NCBI GenBank assembly: GCA_013397935.1
Contig: VZRN01004391.1
Coordinates: 345,299-409,298, forward strand
DNA length: 64,000 nt
DNA from: Dasyornis broadbenti
Taxonomy: Eukaryota; Chordata; Aves; Passeriformes; Dasyornithidae
Direction: 5' to 3'
The notes beneath the pieces were generated by a model. The model ran no database searches. It was not told where the DNA came from and saw nothing but the letters and a program-made list of their open reading frames with translations. This document shows positions 37,501 to 48,100 of this stretch, piece by piece (position 1 is the stretch's first letter; each line of letters opens with the position of its first letter). The position numbers and the translations under genes were made by a program.

Positions 37501-40489
37501 AGGGTATGACTTGGAAAGCACATTACCAAAACAGAGGAGTAGAAATGTACTGATTGAAAATTTCCTGCCTACTGTTTTGATCAACCTTAAAGTTCTTTTT
37601 TTGCAAATGTTGGAATACTCCTGAGAGGTCACCCCAATACCCCAGGTACCTGTTACTGTTTTTCTGCCAGAAGTTATTGCAGAATGGAGCAGGTGAGCTC
37701 TTTGCCTTTGCCTTGATGTGAAAATGTCCAGGATATTTAAACTGGAGATAAAACTGGTTTGAGCTGACCAGGTGGACTTGGTGTAAAAAGATAACTGGAA
37801 AACCACAGGAGCTGGGGGTCTCTGCTTGAGGAAATAGTGGTAGTCCACTGGTGGAGGAAACATCTCTGCCTGAAAGATATTTGATCAGCTTCCTTGTTGC
37901 AGTCTCCAGGATCAGAACTAGAGTACTGCTTTCTGGCACCTCCTTCCAACAGGCATAATTGCACAATTTCACATTGCAAAGTTTCATTGCACGAAAAGAA
38001 ACCTGTGTACATATTTGGCTTCATATCTGACTTAGTGGCTGAACCTCCTGTAAGTGCCAATATCACCTCTTAGTCCACCACCTATTATTTATTGATTACT
38101 TTGTTTTCTTTTCGAATAATCTTACTGCTAAAAAGCTCGCAAACTGAATGCTCAAGTGTGCAATATGAGGCAATGGAAATCATATCATCATATAATGGTT
38201 TGCATTGGAAGGGACCTTAGTGATCATCTAATCCAATGTTCCTGTCATGGCCAGGGATGTCTTCAACTAGGTCACATTGCTCAAAGGCCTGTCCAGCCTG
38301 AACTTGGAACACTTCCAATAAAGAGGCGCCTACAACTTCTCTGGACAACCTGTTCCAGTGTCTCATCACCCTCATTATAGAGTATTCCTTTCTTACATCC
38401 ACCCCTTGTCCTATCACTATAGGCCTTACCACAAAGTTTTGTTTATAGGCCCCCTTCAAGTACTGAAAGGCTGCAGTAGAGGTCTTTTTCCCAGAGACAT
38501 CTTTTCTCCAGGCTGAACAACCCCAACTCTCTGAGTCTGACTTAACAGCAGAGATGCTCCAGCTCTTTGAACATCCTCTGAACCTGCTTCAACAGGTTCA
38601 CATCCTTCTTATATTGGGGGCCCCAGAACTGGGCACAGCATTCCAGGTGGGGTCTCACCTGAGTAGAGTAGAGGGGCATAGTCACCTCCCTCCACCTGCT
38701 GGCCACATCACTCTTGATATGCAGCCCAGGATTCAGTTGGTTTTCTGGGCTGCAAGTGCACTTTGCTGAGCCATGTGCAATTATTATGATCATTGGGAAT
38801 GTTCAGCAAAGCATGTTTCTTCCCTAAGCAAGCCCTGAAGCTCCATTTTGGACCATGTACAAACTCACCGTCTTGGACACTGTTATTCCACCAGAGTGTT
38901 CTCCCTTTGTCTGAAGGACCATGGCTCTAATTAAATCACATTGTCCAATTTTGGCATGAAGTAGAATTCTCTAAAGAGAAATCTCTTTTTTTTTTTGTGT
39001 CATTAAGTAGATTGATCCTGTAGCAAACAGATGGGATAAAACATATTTAGCCAAGCTAGTCCTGGGAAATGTTGGCAAATGAGCAGATATTTCACAGAGT
39101 TGGCCAAAGAATGGCATGTAAAGCTGACCAGTTGCTGCTGTAACTTCTGCAGTACAAACCACAACTTTCTGTCCTGGAGCCACTCTTTGTATGGCAGCTA
39201 CATATTCCTTGATGTCAACAGCTGGAATGGGGACCCCACTGGGACATTACACACTCTTACCCCTTGTGCTCAGGCCCCACTCTCAGCCAGTGGGAAGGAC
39301 TGCAGTGGTCAGAAGGGGTTGCGTAAATCTGGGTCACAGCTCCCTGTCTCCAGGAGGACTCTGGCCCTAGGACAATCATGGAAGGAGCATGGGAGAAAAT
39401 GCTGGACCAAACAGACAGCACCAAGCCTGTCACTGTGCATCAGCCATGGTGCGCCCACCTATGGTGAGGGCAGAGGTGCTTCAGGTCCCCTGCCTGCACA
39501 CAGGGCTACCTCCCCCAATAAGAGCAGCACAGGATCGCTGCTGGAGAGTTGGCGCAGCTGGGAAGGAGAGCTCATTGACATGAGGTCCTGGAAATTCTCT
39601 TGCAACATATCTGATATGTCTGGTCTCTCCTAGTGGCCATCCCTGCCATTGGTGCCCAGTACTCCATGTTTCAGGCCGCACCGCCAGCCAAGATGATGGA
39701 AGATGGCAAAATCCACACTGTTGAGCACATCATCAACCCTATAGCTGTGCAGCAGGACCCAGCTAGTGCAGCAGCTGCTGCAGCAGCTGCAGCTGCAGCT
39801 GTAATACCAGCTGTCTCAACACCTCCCCCCTTCCAGGTGAGTTTAGAACAGAAATCCTGCTTCCCATACTTCCAGCTTCCCATACATCCTGCTATGCATA
39901 CCCAGTGCAGGCGGAGGGGAGGGGGAAGCCTAGTCTCCTGTCCTGCTTCCATTCAAGAGATGCTCTTGAGGGTGTCATAGTGCCCAACCACCCCAAAGTT
40001 CATCTAATCTGTCTTAGACATCTGCACATTGAGTAGCTGCTTTTCCCATTATGGAGGACCCAAACTTGGAGGGAGGGAACAACCGCCCATGATGGCAAAA
40101 CTCTCAATCAACAAGGCACATACTGCCTACCCTCCTGCTATCTCCTTCCCTTCTCGGGGTTTGTCATTCAGGGCATGGAAATGGAATATTACAACAAAGC
40201 AAGTACTTTTTTTGAGGTCTGAACCCTTTCCTTCCAGGGTCGCCCCATTACGCCAGTGTACACCATGGCTCCCAATGTGCAGCGGATCCCTGCCGCCGGG
40301 ATTTACGGGACAAGTTACGTGCCGTTCGCAGCGCCTGCTGCGGCCACAGCAACAATAGCCACACTACAGAAGAACGCTGCCGCTGCCGCTGCCGCTGCTG
40401 CCTACGGAGGATATGCTGGCTACATCCCCCCAGCATTCCCAGCTGCCACCATCCAGGTGCCCATCCATGACGTCTACCAGACGTACTGA
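33463..40489 (+). CDS. RBM47: RBM47, three-RRM RNA-binding protein (four spliced coding exons)
   Basis: The coding segments are 33463-34591, 36088-36294, 39634-39836 and 40238-40489. They join in phase (1, 1, 0) to encode 596 residues, or 595 if the second acceptor AG at 36089-36090 is used. The product has RRM1 at residues 71-149, RRM2 at 152-232, RRM3 at 247-318, an RG-rich linker at 381-410, Ala runs at 491-501 and 560-568, and the terminus IHDVYQTY. These match vertebrate RBM47 as I remember it. A1CF, its paralogue, fits less well because RBM47 has this long Ala-rich tail and the N-terminus MTAEDST. The family is known as nuclear hnRNP-like proteins that bind U/AU-rich RNA, control splicing and mRNA stability, and act as cofactors for APOBEC1 C-to-U editing in mammals. 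No frameshift or internal stop is present, so the gene appears functional. The ATG at 33463 was chosen because it starts the family N-terminus and has A at -3; the open frame upstream of it contains the splice acceptor. Confidence 0.96.
34592..36087 (+). other. RBM47: RBM47 intron, first to second coding exon
   Basis: A 1.5-kb GT-AG intron. It contains the 20-bp palindrome at 35493 and a short (CT)n run near 35791-35804. No other structure was seen. Confidence 0.9.
35493..35512. repeat. Perfect 20-bp palindrome in RBM47 intron
   Basis: Both halves of TTAAACACTG/CAGTGTTTAA are exact reverse complements, centred on a PstI-like CTGCAG. It lies in the intron between the first and second coding exons. 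It could bind a dimeric protein or be chance. Confidence 0.75.
36088..36294 (+). CDS. RBM47: RBM47 second coding exon, RG-rich linker (in-frame cassette)
   Basis: The exon starts after a NAGNAG acceptor, AAGCAG at 36085-36090. Using the first AG gives a 207-nt exon, using the second gives 204 nt; the difference is one Ala codon. The exon ends GCAG|GTTAGT with GT at 36295-36296. Residues 377-445 begin AGSIRGRGRGAAG and continue through a Gly/Arg/Tyr-rich stretch, typical of RG motifs that bind RNA or are methylated, then a Lys/Glu-rich part and VPNLELPTVNPVAIKPG. Both ends are phase 1, so skipping removes 68 or 69 residues without a frameshift. I recall that a shorter human RBM47 isoform lacks 69 residues, which would fit skipping of the 207-nt form. 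Confidence 0.93.
36295..39633 (+). other. RBM47: RBM47 intron, second to third coding exon
   Basis: A 3.3-kb GT-AG intron with an antisense CR1. An uninterrupted 184-codon frame at 39079-39633 runs up to the acceptor, but it lacks any family match and is read as chance in GC-richer sequence. Confidence 0.9.
38178..38785 (-). mobile_element. CR1 LINE fragment in RBM47 intron, - strand
   Basis: The element is antisense to RBM47, in the 3.3-kb intron between the second and third coding exons. The 3' tail is at 38178. On the - strand it encodes broken pieces of the CR1 ORF2 C-terminus, including PLYSTQVRPHLE and FWGPQYKKDVNLL near 38600-38690. It is 5'-truncated and has stops and frameshifts, so it is inactive. 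About 850 bp separate it from the downstream exon. Confidence 0.88.
39634..39836 (+). CDS. RBM47: RBM47 third coding exon, 11-Ala run
   Basis: The acceptor is TCTCCTAG at 39626-39633 and the donor is CCAG|GTGAGT with GT at 39837-39838. The exon is 203 nt and encodes residues 446-513, beginning VAIPAIGAQYSMF and ending STPPPFQ. A run of 11 Ala codons lies at 39768-39800, made of mixed GCA and GCT codons, so it is not a pure triplet repeat. Reading on into the intron would give a different 48-residue tail that stops at 39978-39980. I regard that as intron readthrough because the true last exon is only 401 nt further on. Confidence 0.94.
39837..40237 (+). other. RBM47: RBM47 short last intron
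   Basis: A 401-nt GT-AG intron with no repeats. It is short enough for retention to be possible, which would replace the last 83 residues by an unrelated tail of 48. Confidence 0.9.
40238..40489 (+). CDS. RBM47: RBM47 last coding exon, 9-Ala run and C-terminus
   Basis: The acceptor is CCTTCCAG at 40230-40237, preceded by a short pyrimidine tract. The exon encodes residues 514-596, from GRPITPVYT to the stop TGA at 40487-40489. It has nine Ala codons at 40376-40402, mostly alternating GCT and GCC, followed by YGGYAGYIPPAFPA and the end IHDVYQTY. In the human protein I recall a shorter Ala run followed by Met at this place, so the tract seems lengthened here. The Tyr, Gly, Ala and Pro composition suggests a disordered, low-complexity tail. 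Confidence 0.95.
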   Translation, partial: GRPITPVYTMAPNVQRIPAAGIYGTSYVPFAAPAAATATIATLQKNAAAAAAAAAYGGYAGYIPPAFPAATIQVPIHDVYQTY

Positions 40490-40994
40490 AACTGTCGGCA
40501 GAGGAGGGTGGTGGAGAAACACACACTGAAGGAACACTTTACTATTTATGAAGAAAGAACTGTCTGTGAAAGAGTAAACATTTGGGCTTGGTAAACTGAT
40601 GCAGAAAGTGAAGAATGTCATAGAAAAACATGTTTGAAATATTTTCTATGCTTGAAGTTTTCACTAACTTTTTTAGGCTATTTTTAAAAATTTAACATGC
40701 CTATATTCATACATTTCCAAAGGACCTCAATGCATCCAGCCAACCACTGATGTGCATTTATATGCATTGTAGTGGGGTTGCATAGGGTCTTTTTTTTTTA
40801 GCAGTTATATTTTCAATATATTTGTGGTATGAAGGTTATTTTTTAGTAATTTCTGCACTCCAGAGATGTCTATTTTGTAGTGCCTTTAATAATATATCAG
40901 CTATATATTAAAATGCACACCTGAGCAGCTAGGGAAAGTTTTAACAATATATTTTGAAGAGTATATTCAATATTTAAAGAATACATACCTTAAT

Positions 40995-40995
40995 G

Positions 40996-41026
<31 letters not shown>
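40995..41026 (+). repeat. (TTTTG)n microsatellite in the RBM47 3' UTR
   Basis: About six tandem copies of a TTTTG/GTTTT unit end in a short T run. In the mRNA this would be a U-rich tract with regular G, a type of sequence bound by U-rich-binding proteins. Its length may vary between individuals. Confidence 0.9.
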
Positions 41027-41028
<2 letters not shown>

Positions 41029-41701
41029 GAAGAAAACAACAATTATCTTATTTAAAAATTATACTGGAAAGTGCAATTTGAAAAATGTGCAAGACCTCTG
41101 CATTTTTGTGCTGGCATTAATACAATCTGCTCGTTCTCATTTGAAATCACAAGTAACTAATATTGTCTGTTTGGAAAAAAGATAAAAGAAAGAAAAGCCT
41201 CCTCACATATACCTCTTCACAGTGTGATTTGCAGGCTAGTTTTAAGCAAAAGAAAGGCTCCAAGTTTTCCTTAGCAACTGGATTTTCTATTTATTAAAGC
41301 TACTTGTAGTTGGAGCAATGTGCAGAAACGAGTAGCTGATATTTCGCGTGAGGTGTCTTGACTTACATCTTCATCCAGTATAAAGCCAAGGCTTTTTTTT
41401 TTTGATGCTCTTCATTTTATTCTTTGAAGTATATGTTGTAGTGACTGAGAATGTATGCTGCTGTCGGCAAGAGTAGCCGTGCTCTCGCCAAAAGGATGTG
41501 CAGCATTGCTTACCCATTGCTCCATCATGCTCCATGAGAAATTTCAAAGGTACTAGGAGTGGTAGTGATACTGGAATTAGTGAAACAGGGCTAGCCTCCC
41601 AGCCTCCCTTCCACTCTTAATTCCCCTTCTCCACAACTGGAGTTGTACATGCACATCAGGGGTGGGAGTGGTTAGACCCAATGATTTTAAGACATAGAGC
41701 T

Positions 41702-41709
41702 TGTAAATA
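41702..41709 (+). promoter_or_regulatory. Pumilio response element in the 3' UTR
   Basis: TGTAAATA fits the known PUM1/PUM2 consensus UGUANAUA exactly. It lies on the transcribed strand in an AU-rich part of the probable RBM47 3' UTR, 1.2 kb after the stop. If the shorter polyadenylation sites were used, the element would be lost. A chance match to an 8-mer in this AT-rich context cannot be excluded. Confidence 0.4.
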
Positions 41710-43067
41710 TCTTTTAATATACATTTTTAAAGTCATTTTATGTTGCAAATTTACACGGTATGTGGTTTGCCACAAAACAAAAGCCTTTTATTGCGATGCT
41801 ATAAAAAAGTTTGTTTTATTAAGAAGTAAATATATTATTGCAGTGTTTTGTGGCCTGTTTAAAGGCTTTTATTTAGTAGTGCAGTGAATGTAAAATACAG
41901 TAAAATGGTAAAGACATATCTTGCCCTTTGTATGAAGTGCATCAGCTCTGCAAACACAGCTCTGGTGACAAAAGGTGAGAAGCAGGGAGTCAGTAAACAA
42001 CATTCCTTTACTTTTTGTGGTATAAGTACATACCAAAGGGGTTTCACATTGACTATATTTTGACAATTGAACCACTTCCAGACAGCATCCGACTCAGTTG
42101 AGCGACCTTTTTAATACACTTCTTTTGCTTGCCTCAAAATTGAGCAGTTGTATTTTAGGTGCTCTTGCTCAGACAAGCTGAGCTCCCCTTAACCCTGTCG
42201 ACCTGTTAGCAAAAGCACTGTGAGGTTACCCATTAGGTTGGACTCCGCCCCTCCACGCCCCTTCCCAGGAAACTTTTATTGTCTCTACCTGCACATCTAA
42301 AAGCACATCCAGACCTCAGCCCCAAGGTCCTGCCTTTGTGCAGGGCAGGAGAGAGGAGGAGATCTGGGCAAAGCCCGAGGGGGAAGCCCCCAACCAGATG
42401 CCAGCACTGCCTCCAGTCCTTCAGTCTAAGGCCTTACATGGCTCAACACTAAATGCTATGGGTCCTTGGGCTGTGCACAAACACCCCTGGGGCCGGGAAA
42501 AGGCAGTCTAGTGGTCTGGGCCTCTGCTGGCCCATTTCCAGCCATACACCATGGCTGACCCACAGAGAAGAGAGGAAGGGTGATGGCTCCCTTCCCACTA
42601 ATCCTCTCCCTGCTAAAAGGACAAGGGACCTGCTGCTCACAGAGGCAGCAGGAAGAGAAAGGAGACAATGAGGGAAAACTGTGAGGTGCCCCCAGCCATC
42701 AGTGGGTGCTGCCTTTGCCAGGGCAGTAGCAGGCAGAACCTAGGGATGGAGGCAGGACCCAGGGATGCAGGCAGCCAGGTCGTACTGAGCCTCCCACCCA
42801 TGCCTGTCTTTACACTTGCTTCTAAACCATTTCATGTACACTACTACTGAGGTAAGTCTGATAACTTGAAATGTGAACGTCTTTAGGTTAAGAACAAACT
42901 ATTCTAAGATAAAAAATATATATTAAAAAAAACAAAGCTAGTGTGCCTTATTCTCAAAAGAGCTGATATTTTAGATATTTTATTGTATCTCTCTTTTCTG
43001 TATTCTCAGAAGACTCTGAGTTTATTTAGTTCTTCCTCCATTTACGGTACGTTTCTAGGATGTAGTG

Positions 43068-43073
43068 AATAAA
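43068..43073 (+). terminator. RBM47: Candidate RBM47 polyadenylation signal AATAAA
   Basis: This is the first canonical hexamer on the + strand downstream of the RBM47 stop. It is followed by a short U-rich stretch near 43096-43103, suitable as a downstream element. Cleavage would be expected at about 43085-43095. Two upstream ATTAAA variants are alternatives. Confidence 0.5.
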
Positions 43074-43739
43074 GCATTCTTTAAAAATAGAGACTGTTAT
43101 TTCATTGCAACATCCCACTCTGCCAAGGCTGTGGTCCCCTCCAGGCTGGGAAGAGGGTGCTCAGGGCAGGAGGACAGCAGGGCACTGCAGGCAGCATCCC
43201 TACAGGCTCCTGTGGGCAGGGAAGATGAACTGTCCCACTGACTCCTCTGTCCGACCACCTGCAGAGGACAGTGACCTTCCCAGCACGCATATTGGGCATC
43301 TCTCCATTCTTCCAGCATTCTCTGAACAGCCCAAACCTCTCTTCGCAACCAGTTTAGCATCAGTGCCTAGATGTGGACAGAGCTGGAGCTGACATTCCCC
43401 TGTGCTTTCCATCCAGCCAGTGCACAAACTCCTGTATCTCTGTTGCATGTCCTCACTGCCAGGTAGGAGCACTGGGAACTGGTTCATCCTTTTCATTTCA
43501 GCATGCTCCATACTTCAAACACACAGTAAGCTAAGCTGCGCCTCATTTGCAGTGCTCTAGAATCCCTCACTGCTTCTTTGGTGTAAGTACACCTGGAGAA
43601 ATTTTGCCGCAGACACCAAGTTTGTGGAGAAGAGCAGTCTGAGAAAGTAGTTCTGGCCAACCAGAGGGGTCTCAGTTGCTGGAAGGTATCAAATCTGACA
43701 TCCACCTACAAGAAGGGGTGGATGGCGAAACCAGAGAAC

Positions 43740-44930
43740 TATCAGGAGTGACCACTGAGTTGGTGAGGGAAAGGCTGCGGATGCTGTCTAGCTTAATTTT
43801 AGTACAACATTTGACACTGTCTCCCACAACATTGTCCTGAAGAAACTGGCTTCCCATGGCATGAAGGAGCATACCATTCACTGGATAAAAAACTGTCTGA
43901 GTGGCCAAGCCCAGAAGATGGTGGTGGATGGAGTTACATCCAGCTGACAGCCCGTCAAGAGTGGTGTTCCCCAGAGCTCAGTATTGGGGCCAGTCCTGTT
44001 TAATATCTTTGTTGACTACCTGAACGAGAGGATTGAGTGTCCCCTCAGTCAGGTCACAGGTGACACCAAGTGGGTGGGAGTGTTGTCTGCTGGAGGGCAG
44101 GAAGGCTCTGCAGAAGTACCTAGACAGAACAGATCAGTGGGCCAAGGCAATAGATGAGGTTAAACATGGCAAAGTGCCAAGTCCTGCACTTGGGTCACAA
44201 CAACCCTGGGGAATGACAGAGGCTTGGGGCAGAGTGGCTGGAATGTGGCCCAGTGAAAAAGGGTGCTTATCAACAGCTGCTGAATATGAGTCAGCTGTGC
44301 CCAGGTGGCCAAGAAGGCCAGTGGCATCCTGGCCCATGTAAGAAATAGTGTGGCCAGCAGGACCAGGGCAGTGATTGTCCCCCTGTACCCAGCACTGGTG
44401 AGGCCACACCTTTAATCTTGTGTCCAGTTCTGGATCCCTCACCACAGGAAGGACATTGAGATGCTGGAGCGTGTCCAGAGAAGGGCAATGGAATGGTGAA
44501 GGGTCTGGAGCACAAGTCTTGTGAGGAGCAGCTGAGGGAGCTGGGGATGTTTAGCCTGGAGAAAAGGAGGCTCACAGGAGACCTGATCACTCTCTACAAC
44601 TGCCTGAAAGGAGACTGTAACCAGGTGGAAGTTGGTCTCTTCTCTCAAGTAACAAGTGACACAACAAGAGGAAATAGCCCCAAGATGTGCCAGAAGAGAT
44701 TTAGATTGGTTATTAAGAAAATTTCCTCACTGAAAGGGTGGGCAAGCATTGGAAAAGGCTGCCCAGGGAAGTGGTGGAATCACCATTCCCTGGAAGTGTT
44801 AAAAAAGCATGTGGATGCGGCACCTGGGGACATGGTTTACCAGTGAACATGGCAGTACCAGGTTAGTGGTGGGATTCGATGATTTTAAAGGTATTTTCCA
44901 ACCTTAATGATTCTATCATTCACTTGGATG
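43740..44930 (+). mobile_element. CR1 LINE fragment with reverse-transcriptase remnants, + strand
   Basis: This is the longest CR1 copy here, starting some 650 bp after the probable RBM47 polyadenylation site. Broken frames encode reverse-transcriptase pieces in order: FDTVSHN, SGVPQSSVLGPVLFNIF, VAKKASGILA, VASRTRAVIVPLY, and a C-terminal block (44493-44846) with ELGMFSLEKRRLTGDLI. The position of the catalytic FADD motif is changed, and several stops and shifts are present. The 3' end is AACCTTAATGATTCTATCATTC near 44910-44925. The 5' boundary is unclear and may reach 43590. Confidence 0.88.
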
Positions 44931-45182
44931 AGAAAGAAACCACCAGCAAACCATAGCCCTTTACAGATGTTCAAATGTGAGGCATGACCTTCACAAAAAG
45001 CAATGTTTTCCAAGTGAGACGAAGAACTGTGCCACGCTGAAATGCTCTTTCCTTTTTCCCTTTATCCAAGCTACCCAAAATTAAAATTAATCTACACAGC
45101 TTTTTCTAAATATACACTTTACAAGATAATTTCTTTATTATTCGAGACTGCTGATTTCTGACTTCAGTTTTGTAAGATCTTA

Positions 45183-45195
45183 ATTAATGATTAAC
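45183..45195. promoter_or_regulatory. HNF1-like site
   Basis: ATTAATGATTAAC matches the HNF1 palindrome GTTAATNATTAAC at 12 of 13 positions. It lies 2.1 kb past the probable end of RBM47, a gene known to be expressed in gut, liver and kidney, where HNF1 factors act. In AT-rich DNA a chance match is possible. Confidence 0.35.
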
Positions 45196-48100
45196 TCATT
45201 GTAAGGTTGAAATATGCAAGTCATTCTCAGGATATTAACATAAACAACGCCAGAGAAATGCAATTGTGCTTTCAAAATGACCTTGCTGCCTTGGGAATGT
45301 CAGGAGCTCTGCTGAGGCCTTGGGCACTGTGACAACTCAAAATGCTGCCAAGGTGATCCCATTCCCTTTTTGAAAGATTTTCTTGATGATCTTGAAGAGC
45401 AGACGTGCCCTTTCTTGGCTAGTATCATCCTGAAATACATGCTAAAAACCAGCTTTAGCTTTCTTCAGGAAACACTATCCAGTAGCACAACTATGATACA
45501 ACTACTGTATGAACAGTCTTAGCAAGTGCAGCACTCTGGTATGGTAACATTTCATTTATAAAATCACTAGAGCTAAGAGAATATGCAAAATGCATTTTCC
45601 ATACATACTAAAAGGTATATGCAACACTTTCTCTCCTTCTCTGTGGCTGGTGTTACACCCCTAACATTTCTGGCCTGAAAGGGTCCTGAGCACCTCTAGA
45701 GCTCTCTGTTCCCTGGATGCCAATCAGCCACAAAACTGGCCCATCATGCTGACCTGTAAAATAAATAAACTTGAGACCTACATTGTAACAAGAGAAACTA
45801 CCTCTGCCATGCATCTGAAAGCCAGCGAAAGTCAGGTTTTATGCTCCAGTGTGTCAATTAAATGCTGAATCACACTTGACTGAGTTTTAGAGCCAAGTCC
45901 TGCCTGGCAGCAAAATGGTTGGAATGGTGTTGCAGGGAGAAGCTGCAAGCTAGGGAATAAAAAAAGGCAGTTTTGTGGCACCAAGTCCTTCCCTTTTGGC
46001 ATAAAGACAGGCTGTGCCATGCAGTTATGATTGTTCAAGTTGCCAAAGAGGAAAGAGACTATGGAAAGTTTTTAAAATTTGGTACTGTAGAAGTACTTTC
46101 AAATTAAATATTTTGCCAAACTGATGAATTAGATCATTTTTTTTTCCCTCCAGCCAGAAGACCGGAACTGGAGTTCATTTGGTTCCTAATCAAAGAGGAC
46201 AAAAAGCTTTGTCTCACGGTTCTCACTCAGGCAAAACTGCTAATCCTGGAGGTGGGAGGTGATCAGTCAAGGACCCTCTGCACCAGAAAACTTTACAGGG
46301 AAAAATGCTCAGGTGTGCTCGGATTTGTCCCACATGGACCAAATGCCTGTGTCTTCCCAACATAGTGTCAGACATCTTTGTCAAAACAGGCTGTGTCAGT
46401 TGTCAGATATCTCCATCTAAACAGACTGTGAAAGCTAAAACTCTGTCCCCCAGTGGGCCCTGGGGCTTTACCTCCATCTGACCAAGGCTCCCCACAGCCT
46501 CCTTTCCCCAGGGCACTTGGAGAGACAAGATCACAAACCGGGTTGTGGGCTGGTGCCCACCCTGACTGTTTCTGCACTTCTGCATGCAACTGGTTTGTAG
46601 GGTGGTGGCCACCCTGGAGAAAGCTGGATCACCTTTCATGTTTTGGCTGACACCTTTGGACTTCTGCTGTGAAGAAAAATATGCTTTTGTTCCTTTTTTT
46701 TACCTCTTTTGAAACACACACGTAATTTTTGCCAGCCAGGTTGCACTTTGAGCCCATCCTTGCGTGTTTTTGCAATGTCACCAAAGTTCAGCGTTAGCTC
46801 AGCCTCTACCTGCAATCCATGCACTGGTGGGAAGCAGGAAGCCACAGGTAAGCCAGAAGATCTTCATGAAGCATGAAATAAACCCCTGCAAACAGCCTAC
46901 GCAAGCCACAGGAATGACCTCAAGCTAACCAGCAGAGAGAAAGATGCATTTAAGTCAGAGGCAAAATAGCCTACCCTCAGAATAGGTCCTTTGTTCCAAA
47001 ACTTTGAAGCAATAACTACAATAAGCAATTCTCCCTCCTGTAACAAATACGTAGGTTATAGACCAGGGTGTCTAACAGTCACTCAGAGGGGCATGCAAGA
47101 CAGGGGATTACTTATTAAACTTGTTATGCGTGCACTGGCTGTACACAGGGCATCCTTAATTTCTCGAGTCTTTGACTTTTCGGACACTGTCCATTGCAGG
47201 AGGTTTTCTGGCCAGATGGATGAGCTAAATATTCTCTTAAAGCTTGGCTTCACTCCAGTAGATGGATCGCTTGGCTCACTAGCCTTTGTGCCAGACACAG
47301 AGGGACACAATCCTAGTCAGCAGCTGCAATGCCAGCAAACAAGTAGCAGTGGGGCAGCTGCCGAGAGCTTGGCAGAGCGCTGAAGCAGTGAAACCCCAGG
47401 AGCTGCTTCCACCACAGTGAACATAAGCTGTTGGTCATGGATAAAGAAATCATAGAAGTCTGCTATAATTTGTAGCTAGGAAGAAAAATCAAGTCATTTA
47501 TGGCACTGTACAGGCTCTGAGTGCCAAACTCGTTTACACCCATCACCCTTGCTCAGGAGCCAAATTCCCTAATGCAAACAACCAATCTCCTCAGTGTCCC
47601 TGCCAGGCAGGTGTTCACAAGGTTCAGGCACCTCACCTTTGCCTGAGCCCCTGCCTGGGTTCATAGACACCCCAGAAACACAGGGTCCTGCATTGCTGTT
47701 TTCACAACAGGCTACATGGTGCACGAGGGTCTTACCTCTCATTTCTGGAACACTTCCTGCAGCACAGGTGGGCTTTTGAGACACTCTCTGATTAAGTGAC
47801 CTTTTTACACATTTTGGCTTTTGTGCAAGTTTTTCTCCGGCTGTTCCTTTTGGGACTGAGACTGCACCAAGGTCTTAAAGGATTAGATTTAAGAATAATA
47901 AATGGTACATTACATTTCTATAAAAAATAATCCACTCCCTGAGAAAACGAACTTCCTTGTCTTTCTGTGACATTTTTGTGAGCAATAAGAGGGGAGGGAG
48001 AATACGGAAATGTACAGCACTTGGCGACGGCTGCACCTCAAACTAGTATTTCAACATTTTATAGTCAACTTCGGCCATGTGACCTATGTGGAAAGATAAA

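Larger units (their letters stand above)
40490..43090 (+). other. RBM47: RBM47 3' UTR (probable extent)
   Basis: This begins right after the stop codon. It is AU-rich with several ATTTA pentamers (near 40542, 40757, 41290 and 41870), a (TTTTG)n microsatellite at 40995-41026 and a perfect Pumilio motif at 41702-41709. A more GC-rich block runs from about 42160 to 42800. The first canonical AATAAA after the stop is at 43068-43073, giving a UTR of about 2.6 kb. Earlier ATTAAA variants at 40907-40912 and 41293-41298 could make shorter forms. Without transcripts the 3' end is an inference. Confidence 0.55.

Noticed and set aside
38542..38793. - strand frame with PLYSTQVRPHLE and similar
   Set aside because: It is the degraded C-terminus of CR1 ORF2, not a host gene.
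39079..39633. 184-codon frame inside the second RBM47 intron
   Set aside because: No family resemblance, composition of chance ORFs, and it ends at the acceptor of a true exon.
44493..44846. 117-codon frame with ELGMFSLEKRRLTGDLI
   Set aside because: It is the 3' part of the CR1 reverse-transcriptase ORF in a broken copy.
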